From assembly GCA_002753735.1 (NCBI GenBank), contig PEAN01000038.1, forward strand, positions 1 through 36,447: a stretch of DNA of 36,447 bases, in the 5' to 3' direction. Position 1 is the stretch's first letter; the number at the start of each line of letters is the position of its first letter. Source of the DNA: Magnetococcales bacterium DCbin4. GTDB taxonomy: Bacteria > Pseudomonadota > Magnetococcia > Magnetococcales > UBA8363. Under the pieces are notes generated by a model, which was given only the letters and a program-made list of their open reading frames with translations, was not told the DNA's origin and did no database searches. The translations under genes were made by a program, and so were the position numbers. Below are positions 1 through 7,760 of this stretch, in pieces.

Positions 1-708
1 CTGCGTCCCCTGGCGGCGGGTGAAGGGGTTTGCCATGACCTGTACCGCACCGGAGATGTTACGGTGCTGGGACAGGCCGAAGCGGGGCTGCTCCGGGAGG
101 ATCTCGGGATCCGATATTTTCTGGATTTACGAGGCGAATCGGAGCAGCACCGCCATGGCAGGGCCGAATCCCTGGCCCGGGCCGGCATTTCCATCCTGCA
201 TTGGCCGGTGATGGCCCGTGACGCTTCAGCCATCGCCGGACGCCGCCCGACCAGCGAAGCCTATGCCCGGTATTATTTCTCCATCTTCAAGGAGATGACC
301 GCCACCTTGCCGCAACTTTTTGCCGCGCTGGCGGAGTTGAAGGGGGGACCGCTTCTTTTCGGCTGCCATGCCGGGAAGGACCGCACCAGCCTGGTGGCCA
401 TGCTGTTGCTCCATCTGTGTGGTGCCGAAAGACCGGTCATTGCCCGTGATCATGAACGCAGCGGGGGCTATTTACTGCCCCATCTGTACCATTTCCGCGA
501 CAAATGGGAACGCAAGGGGGAAACCCCGGAGGAATACGCCGTCCGACTGGATCCACGGGGGGAAGCCATGCTCCAAACCCTGGAAAAGATCGATGCCGAT
601 CTGGGGGGGATCGATGCCTGTCTGAGGCGATGCGGGGTTCACGGGGATCATCTCCAGGCGATCAACCATCATTATGCTTTTTCAACCCTGCCGACGGGAT
701 CGACATGA
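1..708 (+). CDS. Tyrosine/dual-specificity protein phosphatase-like enzyme, 5' end cut by the window
   Basis: The reading frame is open from base 1. The residues before the first possible internal start (GTG at 64) read like the usual N-terminal part of this phosphatase family (LYRTGDV, then LGIRYFLDLR), so the true start lies left of the window. The catalytic P-loop GCHAGKDRTS (C-x5-R, Cys at codon 122 of the visible frame) places it in the Y_phosphatase3-type Cys-phosphatases. Its stop overlaps the start of the radical SAM gene (ATGA at 705-708), so it belongs to the biosynthetic operon. In nikkomycin/polyoxin clusters a Cys-phosphatase (NikL/PolJ type, from memory) dephosphorylates nucleoside intermediates. 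I infer a small-molecule phosphate substrate here rather than a protein. A stand-alone protein phosphatase is the alternative. Confidence 0.85.
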   Translation: MRPLAAGEGVCHDLYRTGDVTVLGQAEAGLLREDLGIRYFLDLRGESEQHRHGRAESLARAGISILHWPVMARDASAIAGRRPTSEAYARYYFSIFKEMTATLPQLFAALAELKGGPLLFGCHAGKDRTSLVAMLLLHLCGAERPVIARDHERSGGYLLPHLYHFRDKWERKGETPEEYAVRLDPRGEAMLQTLEKIDADLGGIDACLRRCGVHGDHLQAINHHYAFSTLPTGST

Positions 709-2033
709 ACATTCTTTGTCTCATTCCCCCTTATGTGCCGAGCTATTTCAATGCGGGGCACCATTTGTCGGTCTTCATGACCGGTGCCTACCTGCGTGCA
801 CGGGCAAAGGGTGTCCAGGTATCCTGTCTTGACGGGGCCGCCCTCAACATGACCTGGCGGGCACTGGGTGAAGTTTTGATCCAGGGGTTCGACCTGGTGG
901 TCCTCGTCAATGATTTTGATGCCACCGATACCTTTGAGCGCACCATCGCCTACATCCGTGCCTTGAGTCCCCGGGCGCGCATCCTGACCGTCGGACGTTT
1001 GAGTTGCCGCCTGCCCAACCTGTTTTTCACGCTGGATCTGGATGCAGTTCACTGTTCGGGGGATCCGGAAACCGCAGTGACCTCCTATTTGGACCACCTT
1101 GCCACCAGCGAAAAAAACGCCCATGTGAGTGGTGTCGCCGTCCGCCATCCCGATGGCTCCTTTTCCCCAGCCGGCGTGGCCCATCCCCTGCCCCCCGGGG
1201 AATGGATCCTGCCCGATATCACCGAAATTCCTCATGAAGCCTACAGCCGTCTGTATCTTGATGACCTGCACAAGTTCTGCGGCATCCCCGAACGCCTGGA
1301 ACTCGTCGTTCCCGTAGCCCGGGGATGTCCGGTCGGCTGCGAATTTTGCGATGTTCCACCCCTCCAGGGATCGACGGAACGGCGGCTGAGCGTCGCGCGC
1401 ACCCTGGCCTACATCAGTGACTCGTTTCAGAAAAAACCTTTTGAATACGTCAGTTTTTATGCCCCAACCTTCACGCTGAAAAAGGGTTGGGTGCATGAAC
1501 TTTGCCGGGAAATGATCGCCCTGGGATCGCCCTGGCCCTGGAAGTGCGTCACCGTTGCGCACCATCTGGACCGGGAAATGATTGCACTGATGGGACAGGC
1601 GGGTTGCGTTCGCATCAGCATCGGGATTGAAACCCTCGAACCCATCCCCATGACGGGTTTGCCCAAGATCAAACACACCTCAAAAGAGACGTTCGACACG
1701 CTGGCGGGTTGGTGCCGCACGGCGGGAATCGAACTCAATTGTTTCATGATCCTGGGACTGCCCGGGGATACCCTGGACGGAGTGCGGGCGACCATGGAAG
1801 CGGTGGGTGCGGCAGGTGCGCGGTTGCGCACATCGATCTACACCCCCTATCAACTCATGAACGCCAGCATGGACCATCGCGCCGCTGCCGGATTCAACCG
1901 CCATCTGTTCGCCACCGATCATCCCGGAGACCAGGAACGCAGCGCCTACTACCGCATGTTTTTCGGACGCGACAGCCAACCAACTGCGGTGATGAACCGG
2001 ATCCCCCGACGCCAGGAGGCCACCCATGGCTGA
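705..2033 (+). CDS. Radical SAM enzyme, candidate NikJ/PolH-like nucleoside carbon-extension enzyme
   Basis: The protein has 442 residues. The ATG at 705 is chosen because it overlaps the preceding stop; the longer open frame to the left runs over the phosphatase gene. Residues 1-190 look like a degenerate B12-binding-type Rossmann domain (MNILCLIPPYVPSYF; VVLVNDFD). The radical SAM 4Fe-4S motif C-x3-C-x2-C is at Cys208/212/215 (GCPVGCEFC), followed by a typical barrel (RISIGIETLEP; NCFMILGLPGDT). In nikkomycin/polyoxin pathways a radical SAM enzyme cyclises the enolpyruvyl nucleotide to octosyl acid phosphate. A MurA-like enolpyruvyl transferase two genes downstream makes that role plausible, but it rests on gene context. 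The alternative is a methylating or otherwise unrelated B12-type radical SAM enzyme. Confidence 0.88.
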   Translation: MNILCLIPPYVPSYFNAGHHLSVFMTGAYLRARAKGVQVSCLDGAALNMTWRALGEVLIQGFDLVVLVNDFDATDTFERTIAYIRALSPRARILTVGRLSCRLPNLFFTLDLDAVHCSGDPETAVTSYLDHLATSEKNAHVSGVAVRHPDGSFSPAGVAHPLPPGEWILPDITEIPHEAYSRLYLDDLHKFCGIPERLELVVPVARGCPVGCEFCDVPPLQGSTERRLSVARTLAYISDSFQKKPFEYVSFYAPTFTLKKGWVHELCREMIALGSPWPWKCVTVAHHLDREMIALMGQAGCVRISIGIETLEPIPMTGLPKIKHTSKETFDTLAGWCRTAGIELNCFMILGLPGDTLDGVRATMEAVGAAGARLRTSIYTPYQLMNASMDHRAAAGFNRHLFATDHPGDQERSAYYRMFFGRDSQPTAVMNRIPRRQEATHG

Positions 2034-3180
2034 ACAGGGTATCGATTCCGACATCACCCCGGCCACCCCACACCGGTTCAACCCCCTGCCGTTCCTCGAT
2101 CCGGGGGTGACCAAATTGAACATTCGGGAGAAAGCCGATTACCGGCACATCCATAATCTTTCCAGCAACGAAGCCGATCTGCCGGAACCGCGCGCCCTGT
2201 TTCGCCGTTATCTCGATCAGGCTCCCGAGGCGGCCGCCACCCGCTATCCCAACTGGCCGGGATTGATTCGCAGAACCGCCCGTTTCTACGGTATTTCCCA
2301 TACGTCCCTGGTGATGGACGCCGGTTCCGACAGCCTCATCCGCATGATGCTTGGCCTGCTGGGCCGTCCCAGCGGGCGGATGATTCTGCAAAGCCCGAAC
2401 TATCCCAACTATCTCCACTATGCCGCCCTGGCCGGAGTGGCGGTGACACCACTGAACCATCCCACCGATCTTTGGGGTGAGACGATCACCGACCTGGCCC
2501 GGAGACCACTGGCCGCCTCGCCTCCGGCGCTGGTCGTGGTCACCAATCCCAATGGCATCACCGGCACCCGAATTCCCCTGGAAGAAATGAACCGGTTGTG
2601 CGATCTGTGCGCCCAGGGCAACCATCTGCTGCTCATCGATGAAGCCTATGCCCCCTTCTCGTCAATCCTGCACCAACCTTTGCTGAATCGTTATTCCGGC
2701 GTTGCCATCATTCGCAGTTTTTCCAAAAATTGCGGCATGGCGGGATTACGGCTGGGGATGGTCAGCACCAGCCCAACCATCGCCGCCCATCTCCATCGGT
2801 GGTATGGGGTTCATACGGTCAACGCCATTGCGGCCGGATTCCTCGCGTTTTGTATCGACCATGCCAACGAAGTCGAGGATCAGCGCCGCCGAATCAAAAC
2901 GACCCGCGAGGAAATCGCCCGCCGGGTCACCCACCTTTTCCCCGATTGGCGTATCCCCCCATCGGAGACCAACTTTCTGCTGTTCGACACCGGCCATGCC
3001 GACACCGCATCCGCCCTGGCCACGCATCTTCGAACCCAAAACATCCTGGTCAAACGGTTTGAGGATGGTTCTTTGAATCTGCGTCGCTGCCTGAGGATGA
3101 CCATCGGAGACCCGGTCATCATGGCAACGGTGCTGTCGGAAATGGAAACCTTCGCCTCCCGGAAGGTGTTCAGTTCATGA
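2026..3180 (+). CDS. HisC-like PLP-dependent aminotransferase (fold type I)
   Basis: The protein has 384 residues and starts at ATG 2026 behind an AGGAGG-like site (2013-2019), overlapping the previous gene by 8 bp. Visible class I/II aminotransferase motifs are VMDAGSDSLIRMM (cofactor phosphate region), TNPNGITGT (the NPNxPTG loop with Pro replaced by Ile-Thr), LLIDEAYAPF (Asp contacting the PLP ring nitrogen) and SFSKNCGMAGLRLG with Schiff-base Lys234. This is the histidinol-phosphate aminotransferase pattern. No histidine-pathway neighbours are present. In aminohexuronic-acid nucleoside clusters a HisC-like enzyme (NikK/PolI type) installs the 5'-amino group, and I infer an equivalent job here. 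The ATGA junction at 3177-3180 couples it to the MurA-like gene. Confidence 0.88.
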   Translation: MAEQGIDSDITPATPHRFNPLPFLDPGVTKLNIREKADYRHIHNLSSNEADLPEPRALFRRYLDQAPEAAATRYPNWPGLIRRTARFYGISHTSLVMDAGSDSLIRMMLGLLGRPSGRMILQSPNYPNYLHYAALAGVAVTPLNHPTDLWGETITDLARRPLAASPPALVVVTNPNGITGTRIPLEEMNRLCDLCAQGNHLLLIDEAYAPFSSILHQPLLNRYSGVAIIRSFSKNCGMAGLRLGMVSTSPTIAAHLHRWYGVHTVNAIAAGFLAFCIDHANEVEDQRRRIKTTREEIARRVTHLFPDWRIPPSETNFLLFDTGHADTASALATHLRTQNILVKRFEDGSLNLRRCLRMTIGDPVIMATVLSEMETFASRKVFSS

Positions 3181-4529
3181 CCCGCCCCCCCCATCCCCGA
3201 GACATGCGGATCTCCCCATCGTGTTTGCAGCCCACCACGATTGCCATTGGCGGCTACAAACACGCCACCGTCCGTCTGATCGCCCTGGCCATCGCCCTGG
3301 AACAGCGGGTGGTGCTGACCAACGTCCCCGACATCGAGGATGTGAAGGTTTTGAGTGAAATCATCCGCCAGGGGCACGGTGTCGCCCACTGGGACGAAGG
3401 GATCCTGACTCTGGATACGAGGGGGTTTCATCCATTTGACATCCCCGAATCGTTGAGTCGGCGGGTTCATGGGGTCCTTTATCTCCTGCCGGTATTTTTG
3501 GGCCGTTTCAAGCGTGTCCGGCTTGGTGAGAGCGGGGGATGCCCCCTGGACGGCAGTGGCTCAGGCCCCCAAAGGCCGGTGCATCACATGCTTGCGGTTT
3601 TGGAACGTTTTGGCGCCCGTTTCCGTCTGGAAGACCAGGAAATTCAAGGGGAAACCGAAGGGTTCACCGGCTGTACCATCGATTGCATGGCCTTTTCGGA
3701 ACGGTCCGACCTGCTGACCGGTCCGTTGGTTTCCGGTGCCACCAAGACCGCCATCCTCGCCGCCGCCTGTACCCGGTCCGGCCATACCCGCATCCGCAAT
3801 CCCTATCCCAAGCCGGATGTCACCGAACTGTTGCATCTGCTCGCCCAGGCGGGGTTTATCGTGCGCCGCGAAGGACGGGATCTGATCCTGATCCCCCCCG
3901 ATGGTGTTTCCCCACGACCACCGGCGTTGCGCCATCATGTGGTGTCGTGTCTGAGCGAAGTGATCACCTTCATCGCCCTGTCCCAACACTGCAAGGTGCC
4001 GTTGACGCTCATCGAACTCACCGAAGAACGGCTGCGCCAGGGATTGGCGGCGGAATTCGCCCTGCTCGATGCCATGGGGATTGGATTGGATTGGGGAAAG
4101 AATGTTTTGAGGGTCACTCCGGCGGCACGGATCACCTCCTGTGATATCGAGGTTACCAGTGTCGGCATCTATTCCGACCATCAGCCGTTCTTCGCCCTCA
4201 TGTTGCTGGATGGGGACCGCCCTGCCCGAATTCGTGAGGCGGTTTGGAAAAAACGGTTTTCCTACGCCCGCGAGTTGTCCCGTCTGGGGGCTGACATCTG
4301 CCTGACGGAAGCGGGGATTACCATTACCCCTTCCGCCTTGACCCGGGGGGGACTGACGGTGGTCGCCGACGACCTGCGGGCTGCTGCGGTGCTGGTGCTG
4401 GCGGCATTGACGGCACCGGGGAGAACGACGGTTCAAAACGTTCACCACCTGGAGCGCGGCTATCCCAACCTGATGGAAGTCTTGATCAACATGGGTGCCT
4501 GTGTCGATGTAAATCATAAAAATGATTAA
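3177..4529 (+). CDS. MurA-like enolpyruvyl (carboxyvinyl) transferase, candidate NikO/PolA-type nucleotide enolpyruvyl transferase
   Basis: The protein has 450 residues (E. coli MurA has 419). The MurA/EPSP-synthase fold shows in TNVPDIEDVKVL and two inverse alpha/beta domains. MurA catalytic positions are recognisable: Lys28 in GGYKHA (MurA Lys22), Cys122 in SGGC (MurA Cys115), QRPVHHM (the GARPVDLH segment), Asp334 in YSDHQPF (MurA Asp305) and Arg427 in ERGYPN (MurA Arg397). The loop after Cys122 is several residues longer than in MurA, and overall divergence argues against a housekeeping murA. It is coupled by 4-bp overlap to the aminotransferase. In nikkomycin/polyoxin synthesis a MurA homologue transfers enolpyruvate from PEP to the 3'-OH of UMP. 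That is the inferred role, with UDP-GlcNAc as the competing substrate. Confidence 0.87.
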   Translation: MTRPPHPRDMRISPSCLQPTTIAIGGYKHATVRLIALAIALEQRVVLTNVPDIEDVKVLSEIIRQGHGVAHWDEGILTLDTRGFHPFDIPESLSRRVHGVLYLLPVFLGRFKRVRLGESGGCPLDGSGSGPQRPVHHMLAVLERFGARFRLEDQEIQGETEGFTGCTIDCMAFSERSDLLTGPLVSGATKTAILAAACTRSGHTRIRNPYPKPDVTELLHLLAQAGFIVRREGRDLILIPPDGVSPRPPALRHHVVSCLSEVITFIALSQHCKVPLTLIELTEERLRQGLAAEFALLDAMGIGLDWGKNVLRVTPAARITSCDIEVTSVGIYSDHQPFFALMLLDGDRPARIREAVWKKRFSYARELSRLGADICLTEAGITITPSALTRGGLTVVADDLRAAAVLVLAALTAPGRTTVQNVHHLERGYPNLMEVLINMGACVDVNHKND

Positions 4530-4712
4530 GAAAAAAAAGGGGTCTGGGGGACGAAGTCCTCCAGGACTTTGATTTTGATTCTGCTTATTGGAAAGGCAAA
4601 ATGGCCCATCAAAAAATTTCAGTATTTTTTTAATAAAAATAATCTTTCGAACAGGAGATCTGCATCAGGAGCAAAACCATGGGGGAAATCCCCCAGACCC
4701 CTTTTTTTTCTT
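4528..4712. repeat. 24-bp perfect inverted repeat flanking a 137-bp spacer
   Basis: The left arm (4528-4551) and right arm (4689-4712) are exact reverse complements. Each has an A8 or T8 run, a G4 or C4 run, a TCT/AGA spacer and a G5 or C5 run. The left arm begins inside the stop codon of the MurA-like gene. The right arm is preceded by a short perfect hairpin (GGGGGAAATCCCCC, 4681-4694), giving terminator-like structures facing both ways. The segment 4561-4577 (ccaggactttgattttg) recurs exactly at 36428-36444. The unit therefore looks like one member of a dispersed intergenic repeat family (MITE-like or bidirectional terminator). It may attenuate transcription between the first four and the last five genes of the operon. 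Confidence 0.8.
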
Positions 4713-4740
4713 AATATTTTTTAATATGGAGTCTCATACC

Positions 4741-5502
4741 ATGACATCGGCCTTGCTGCTGGGAGCCACCAAAGGGCTGGGACTTGAACTGGCCCGTGAA
4801 GGAGCCAGGCGAAACCTGTCGCCCATCATCTATGGTCGAAGCGCCAGCGAACCCAACGCCATCACCGAAATCCCTCCCCAAGCAGTACTGTACCCCATCG
4901 ACCTCCACTCCGCGGAGCGTGTGCAACACGCACCACTGCCCACCACCCCGGTGGCATTTTTCTTCTGGGTCGCAGGGGCCTTTCACAAAGGACCGCTGCA
5001 ACAGACAGAACCTTCCGAGATTGACCTGCATACCGATTTGCATTTCCGCGGTCCCGTACAATTCCTCCGCCGTTTTCTGCGCCACCAGGCCGAACCGTTC
5101 CACCTTGTGACCATCGGCTCGGTGTCATCCTGGCGATTGCGCGAGGACGAAGCCCTGTATTGCGGACTCAAGGCGGCACAAACCGCCTTCACCCGCAATT
5201 TTGCCGTGGAATTGGTGCGTGATCGTCCCGGATCCCAAGTGACCCTGATCAATCCAGGGGGATTGAACATCCCCACCTTTTGGGAAAAATGGGAATCAAC
5301 CGCCCCCGACCTTGGCGGTTTCCTCGATCCCGGGCAGGTCGCCCGCATCATTTGGGACCTGACACTGACCCAGACCGAACCGTTTCGCGAAACCCAACTG
5401 ATGCGGCGCAAACCCCATGGTTCAGGGGTCGATCCCATCATCGAACATCATCCCCGCTGTCCGGAAGTACTCGGTAACCTTAACCAGGGAAAAACACCAT
5501 GA
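4741..5502 (+). CDS. Short-chain dehydrogenase/reductase (SDR)
   Basis: The protein has 253 residues. ATG 4741 is preferred because GGAG (4728-4731) sits nine bases upstream; ATG 4726 is an alternative adding five residues, and the longer open frame crosses the inverted repeat. The cofactor motif GATKGLG (residues 8-14) and catalytic Tyr140/Lys144 (YCGLK) with an upstream serine region (VTIGSVSSW) are those of classical NAD(P)-dependent SDRs. LINPGGLNIPTF matches the PG motif after the active site. It presumably oxidises or reduces a hydroxyl/keto group on a pathway intermediate; the substrate cannot be read from sequence. It overlaps the next gene by 4 bp (ATGA). Confidence 0.86.
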   Translation: MTSALLLGATKGLGLELAREGARRNLSPIIYGRSASEPNAITEIPPQAVLYPIDLHSAERVQHAPLPTTPVAFFFWVAGAFHKGPLQQTEPSEIDLHTDLHFRGPVQFLRRFLRHQAEPFHLVTIGSVSSWRLREDEALYCGLKAAQTAFTRNFAVELVRDRPGSQVTLINPGGLNIPTFWEKWESTAPDLGGFLDPGQVARIIWDLTLTQTEPFRETQLMRRKPHGSGVDPIIEHHPRCPEVLGNLNQGKTP

Positions 5503-6161
5503 CCCGGGAATATCTTGATTTCAATGTGATCCGCACCACTCCACTCGCCTCCGAACCGTTTCGGTTCGCCCTGTGGAAAGATGCGATCCCCCCCGCCACG
5601 GCCCAACGTTTGACCGACCGCTTCCCCCGGGAGGGGTTCGTCCGTCATCAACGCGGACAAGGGGGGGACAAAACCTACAGTTTCCTCGTGCGCAAGGCGG
5701 TGGAAAAAAATCAACCACTTGAAACGCTTGCGACCCTCGATCCCACTTGGCAAGCGTTCATCATGGCCCTGACCGGAACGGAATATCGCAAGGCGGTGGG
5801 TGAAATGATCGGTGAGTGCATCGACGACTATGCCATCGATGTCGGCTTTTTCGTCTTCACCGAAGGCAACGATATCTCCATCCATACCGACCACCTGACC
5901 AAAGCAGCCACCAACGTGCTGTATTTTGGACATGAGTGGCAACCGGATTGGGGCGGATTGCTCAGCCTGTACCGGAAACAGGGGGACGGTTTCGAACCCT
6001 TTCAACATTTGCCACCGGTCACCGGCAACGGCATGCTATTGGTCCCCTCCCCCGATTCCTGGCATGGGGTCAGCCCCGTCTCCCCCTCCACTCCGATGCT
6101 GCGGCGCACGCTGCAAATCGAAACCTGGCGGCCACAAGGGGTGGCCCGGGAGCCACGCTGA
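5499..6161 (+). CDS. Fe(II)/2-oxoglutarate-dependent oxygenase
   Basis: The protein has 220 residues. The iron-binding facial triad is visible as His129-x-Asp131 (ISIHTDH) and His189 (DSWHGVSPV). Arg202/Arg203 (LRRTLQIE) are placed to bind the 2-oxoglutarate carboxylate. YFGHEWQPDWGGLLSLY is the WGG/GG strand typical of prolyl-4-hydroxylase-like members of this family. It sits between the SDR and an NAD epimerase with overlaps of 4 and 1 bp. Nikkomycin/polyoxin pathways use Fe/2OG oxygenases (NikI/NikM, PolD/PolK) to oxidise and cleave octosyl acid, so it fits the set, although only one such gene is present rather than two. The substrate assignment is inference. Confidence 0.87.
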   Translation: MTREYLDFNVIRTTPLASEPFRFALWKDAIPPATAQRLTDRFPREGFVRHQRGQGGDKTYSFLVRKAVEKNQPLETLATLDPTWQAFIMALTGTEYRKAVGEMIGECIDDYAIDVGFFVFTEGNDISIHTDHLTKAATNVLYFGHEWQPDWGGLLSLYRKQGDGFEPFQHLPPVTGNGMLLVPSPDSWHGVSPVSPSTPMLRRTLQIETWRPQGVAREPR

Positions 6162-7195
6162 TGCGCGTATTGGTCACCGGGGGATGCGGCTACATCGGCA
6201 GCCGTCTGGTACCGGCCCTGCTTGCGGCCAACCATGAGGTGACCGTCCTGGATGCCTTGATCTTCGGGCCAAGCCCCCTGCCCGCCCATCCCCGCCTGAG
6301 ACTCATCGAAGGCGACATCCGGGACACATCCCTTGTTCAAACGGCGATGCGCGGTCAGGAACAGGTCATCCACCTGGCCTTTCTCTCCAACGATCCCGAT
6401 TTCCGCCTCGATCCCGCGATTGCCCGGGAAGTCAACCTGAACGGGTTTGAACATACGCTGGAGGTAGCATTGTCCGAGGGGGTCCGCCGCTGGATACAGG
6501 CTTCCTCGTGCAGCGTCTACGGCGCGGTGGCCAACGGCGAAACGTTTGTCAACGAAGCCCAACCCCCCATGCCCCTGACCGATTACGCCCGGCACAAGGC
6601 CGCCTGCGACCACCGGCTGATCCAAGCCAAACGACCCGGTTTCGCACCCGTGAGTCTGCGGGCGGCGACGGTGTGTGGCTACGCCCCCCGGCAACGGATG
6701 GATCTGACCTTCAACCGGTTTGCCATCGAGGGATACCTCAAACGCCACATCGTGGTGGAACGCGGTCAGCGATACCGCCCCTACCTCTCCCTGTCCGATC
6801 TGGTCGCCCTGTACCTGCTGTTGCTGGAAGCACCGGAAGAAGCAATCTCCGGCGCAATCTTCAACGCCGCCCATGGCAACCATACCCTGGCGGAATCGGC
6901 CCAAATCCTGGCGGCACACCTCGGCCCGGACGTTGTGGTTCAAACCTCCACCACCGCTTCGGTGGATGATCGTTCCTACCGGGTGTCGTCCAGCCTGGTG
7001 GAACGACGGCTCGGCTTTCGCCCCCGTGAAAGTTTGACCGATGCCGCCGATGGGTTAATCGCCGCAGTGAACCAGGGACTTCTGGTCCAGCCGGAAACCA
7101 ATCCGGCCTACGACAACCGGACCATGCAACAGCGTTACGATTGGTCCAGGATCCCTTTTTCACGCCAGGAATCGCGCCATGGCGGCACTGCGTGA
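6161..7195 (+). CDS. NAD-dependent epimerase/dehydratase (extended SDR)
   Basis: The protein has 344 residues. ATG 6161 shares a base with the previous stop (TGATG); the frame is open further left but that part overlaps the oxygenase gene. The Rossmann motif GGCGYIG (residues 7-13), the acidic residue after beta-2 (VLDALIFG), GDIRD, an SSCSVYG segment and catalytic Tyr142/Lys146 (YARHK) define the extended-SDR family that includes UDP-glucose 4-epimerases and NDP-sugar dehydratases. In this operon it could epimerise or dehydrate a sugar nucleotide or the nucleoside sugar itself. Its last 17 bases overlap the kinase gene. Confidence 0.88.
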   Translation: MRVLVTGGCGYIGSRLVPALLAANHEVTVLDALIFGPSPLPAHPRLRLIEGDIRDTSLVQTAMRGQEQVIHLAFLSNDPDFRLDPAIAREVNLNGFEHTLEVALSEGVRRWIQASSCSVYGAVANGETFVNEAQPPMPLTDYARHKAACDHRLIQAKRPGFAPVSLRAATVCGYAPRQRMDLTFNRFAIEGYLKRHIVVERGQRYRPYLSLSDLVALYLLLLEAPEEAISGAIFNAAHGNHTLAESAQILAAHLGPDVVVQTSTTASVDDRSYRVSSSLVERRLGFRPRESLTDAADGLIAAVNQGLLVQPETNPAYDNRTMQQRYDWSRIPFSRQESRHGGTA

Positions 7196-7760
7196 CGACC
7201 CCCGAACGCTGATCCGGAACACCCGGAGAATTTTGGTATTGGGATCCCCCGGAAGCGGTAAAACCACCTTGGCGCGCCGGATGGCGGCAACGTTGCATCT
7301 GCCACACATCAATCTGGACGACCTTTACTGGCAAGCCCAATGGACCCGTCCGCCCGAAGCGGAATTCCTGGCCCGATTGGCGGCGGTTGTGGCGCAGGAA
7401 CAATGGATCATCGATGGCAACTACCATCGCTGCCTCCCGTTGCGCCTGTCACGGGCCGATACCGTGATTTTCCTCGACCTGCCACCGTGGCGATGCGCCT
7501 TGCGGGTGTTGAGACGCGGGGTTCGGCGATGGTTCGGAGAACATTCCAGCCTGCCCGCAGCCATGGCCCGACAACCAGACTACCGCCACCGCCTGCGCCT
7601 GGAGCCACGGTTTTGGCAACTGATACTGGGCTTCCGCCGCCACCCGCGACCGGAAATGCTGGCGCAGATCACCGCTACTCCCGGGATACGCCTGATATTC
7701 CTGCGACAAACCCGGGAAACCAACGATTTTCTTGCCGCCCTGGGGACCGATCCATCATGA
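7179..7760 (+). CDS. P-loop small-molecule kinase (adenylate-kinase/FlaR-like)
   Basis: The protein has 193 residues. Walker A is GSPGSGKT at residues 22-29. The pattern HINLDDLYW, then WIIDGNYH, then VIFLDLPPWRC is that of the small P-loop NTPases often annotated as 'DNA topology modulation protein FlaR' or adenylate-kinase-like. The last part is Arg-rich (RRGVRRWF), as expected for a phosphate-binding lid. It overlaps both neighbours (17 bp and 4 bp). Known nikkomycin/polyoxin chemistry includes a cryptic 2'-phosphorylation by a cluster kinase that is removed later by a phosphatase. A kinase flanked by two phosphatase genes suggests the same logic, but this is inference. Confidence 0.85.
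   Translation: MAALRDDPRTLIRNTRRILVLGSPGSGKTTLARRMAATLHLPHINLDDLYWQAQWTRPPEAEFLARLAAVVAQEQWIIDGNYHRCLPLRLSRADTVIFLDLPPWRCALRVLRRGVRRWFGEHSSLPAAMARQPDYRHRLRLEPRFWQLILGFRRHPRPEMLAQITATPGIRLIFLRQTRETNDFLAALGTDPS

Noticed and set aside
672-1676. - strand open frame (334 codons) opposite the radical SAM gene
   Set aside because: The + strand frame has the radical SAM motifs and operon overlaps; the antisense frame has no recognisable domain.
2026-3180. Histidine-pathway hisC
   Set aside because: There are no histidine-pathway neighbours and it is tightly coupled to radical SAM and enolpyruvyl transferase genes.
3561-4517. - strand open frame (318 codons) opposite the MurA-like gene
   Set aside because: It is a Gln/Gly-rich shadow of a gene with conserved catalytic residues.
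3177-4529. Housekeeping murA
   Set aside because: It sits inside an overlapping biosynthetic operon, is about 30 residues longer and has a changed active-site loop; not excluded formally, but the specialised reading is preferred.
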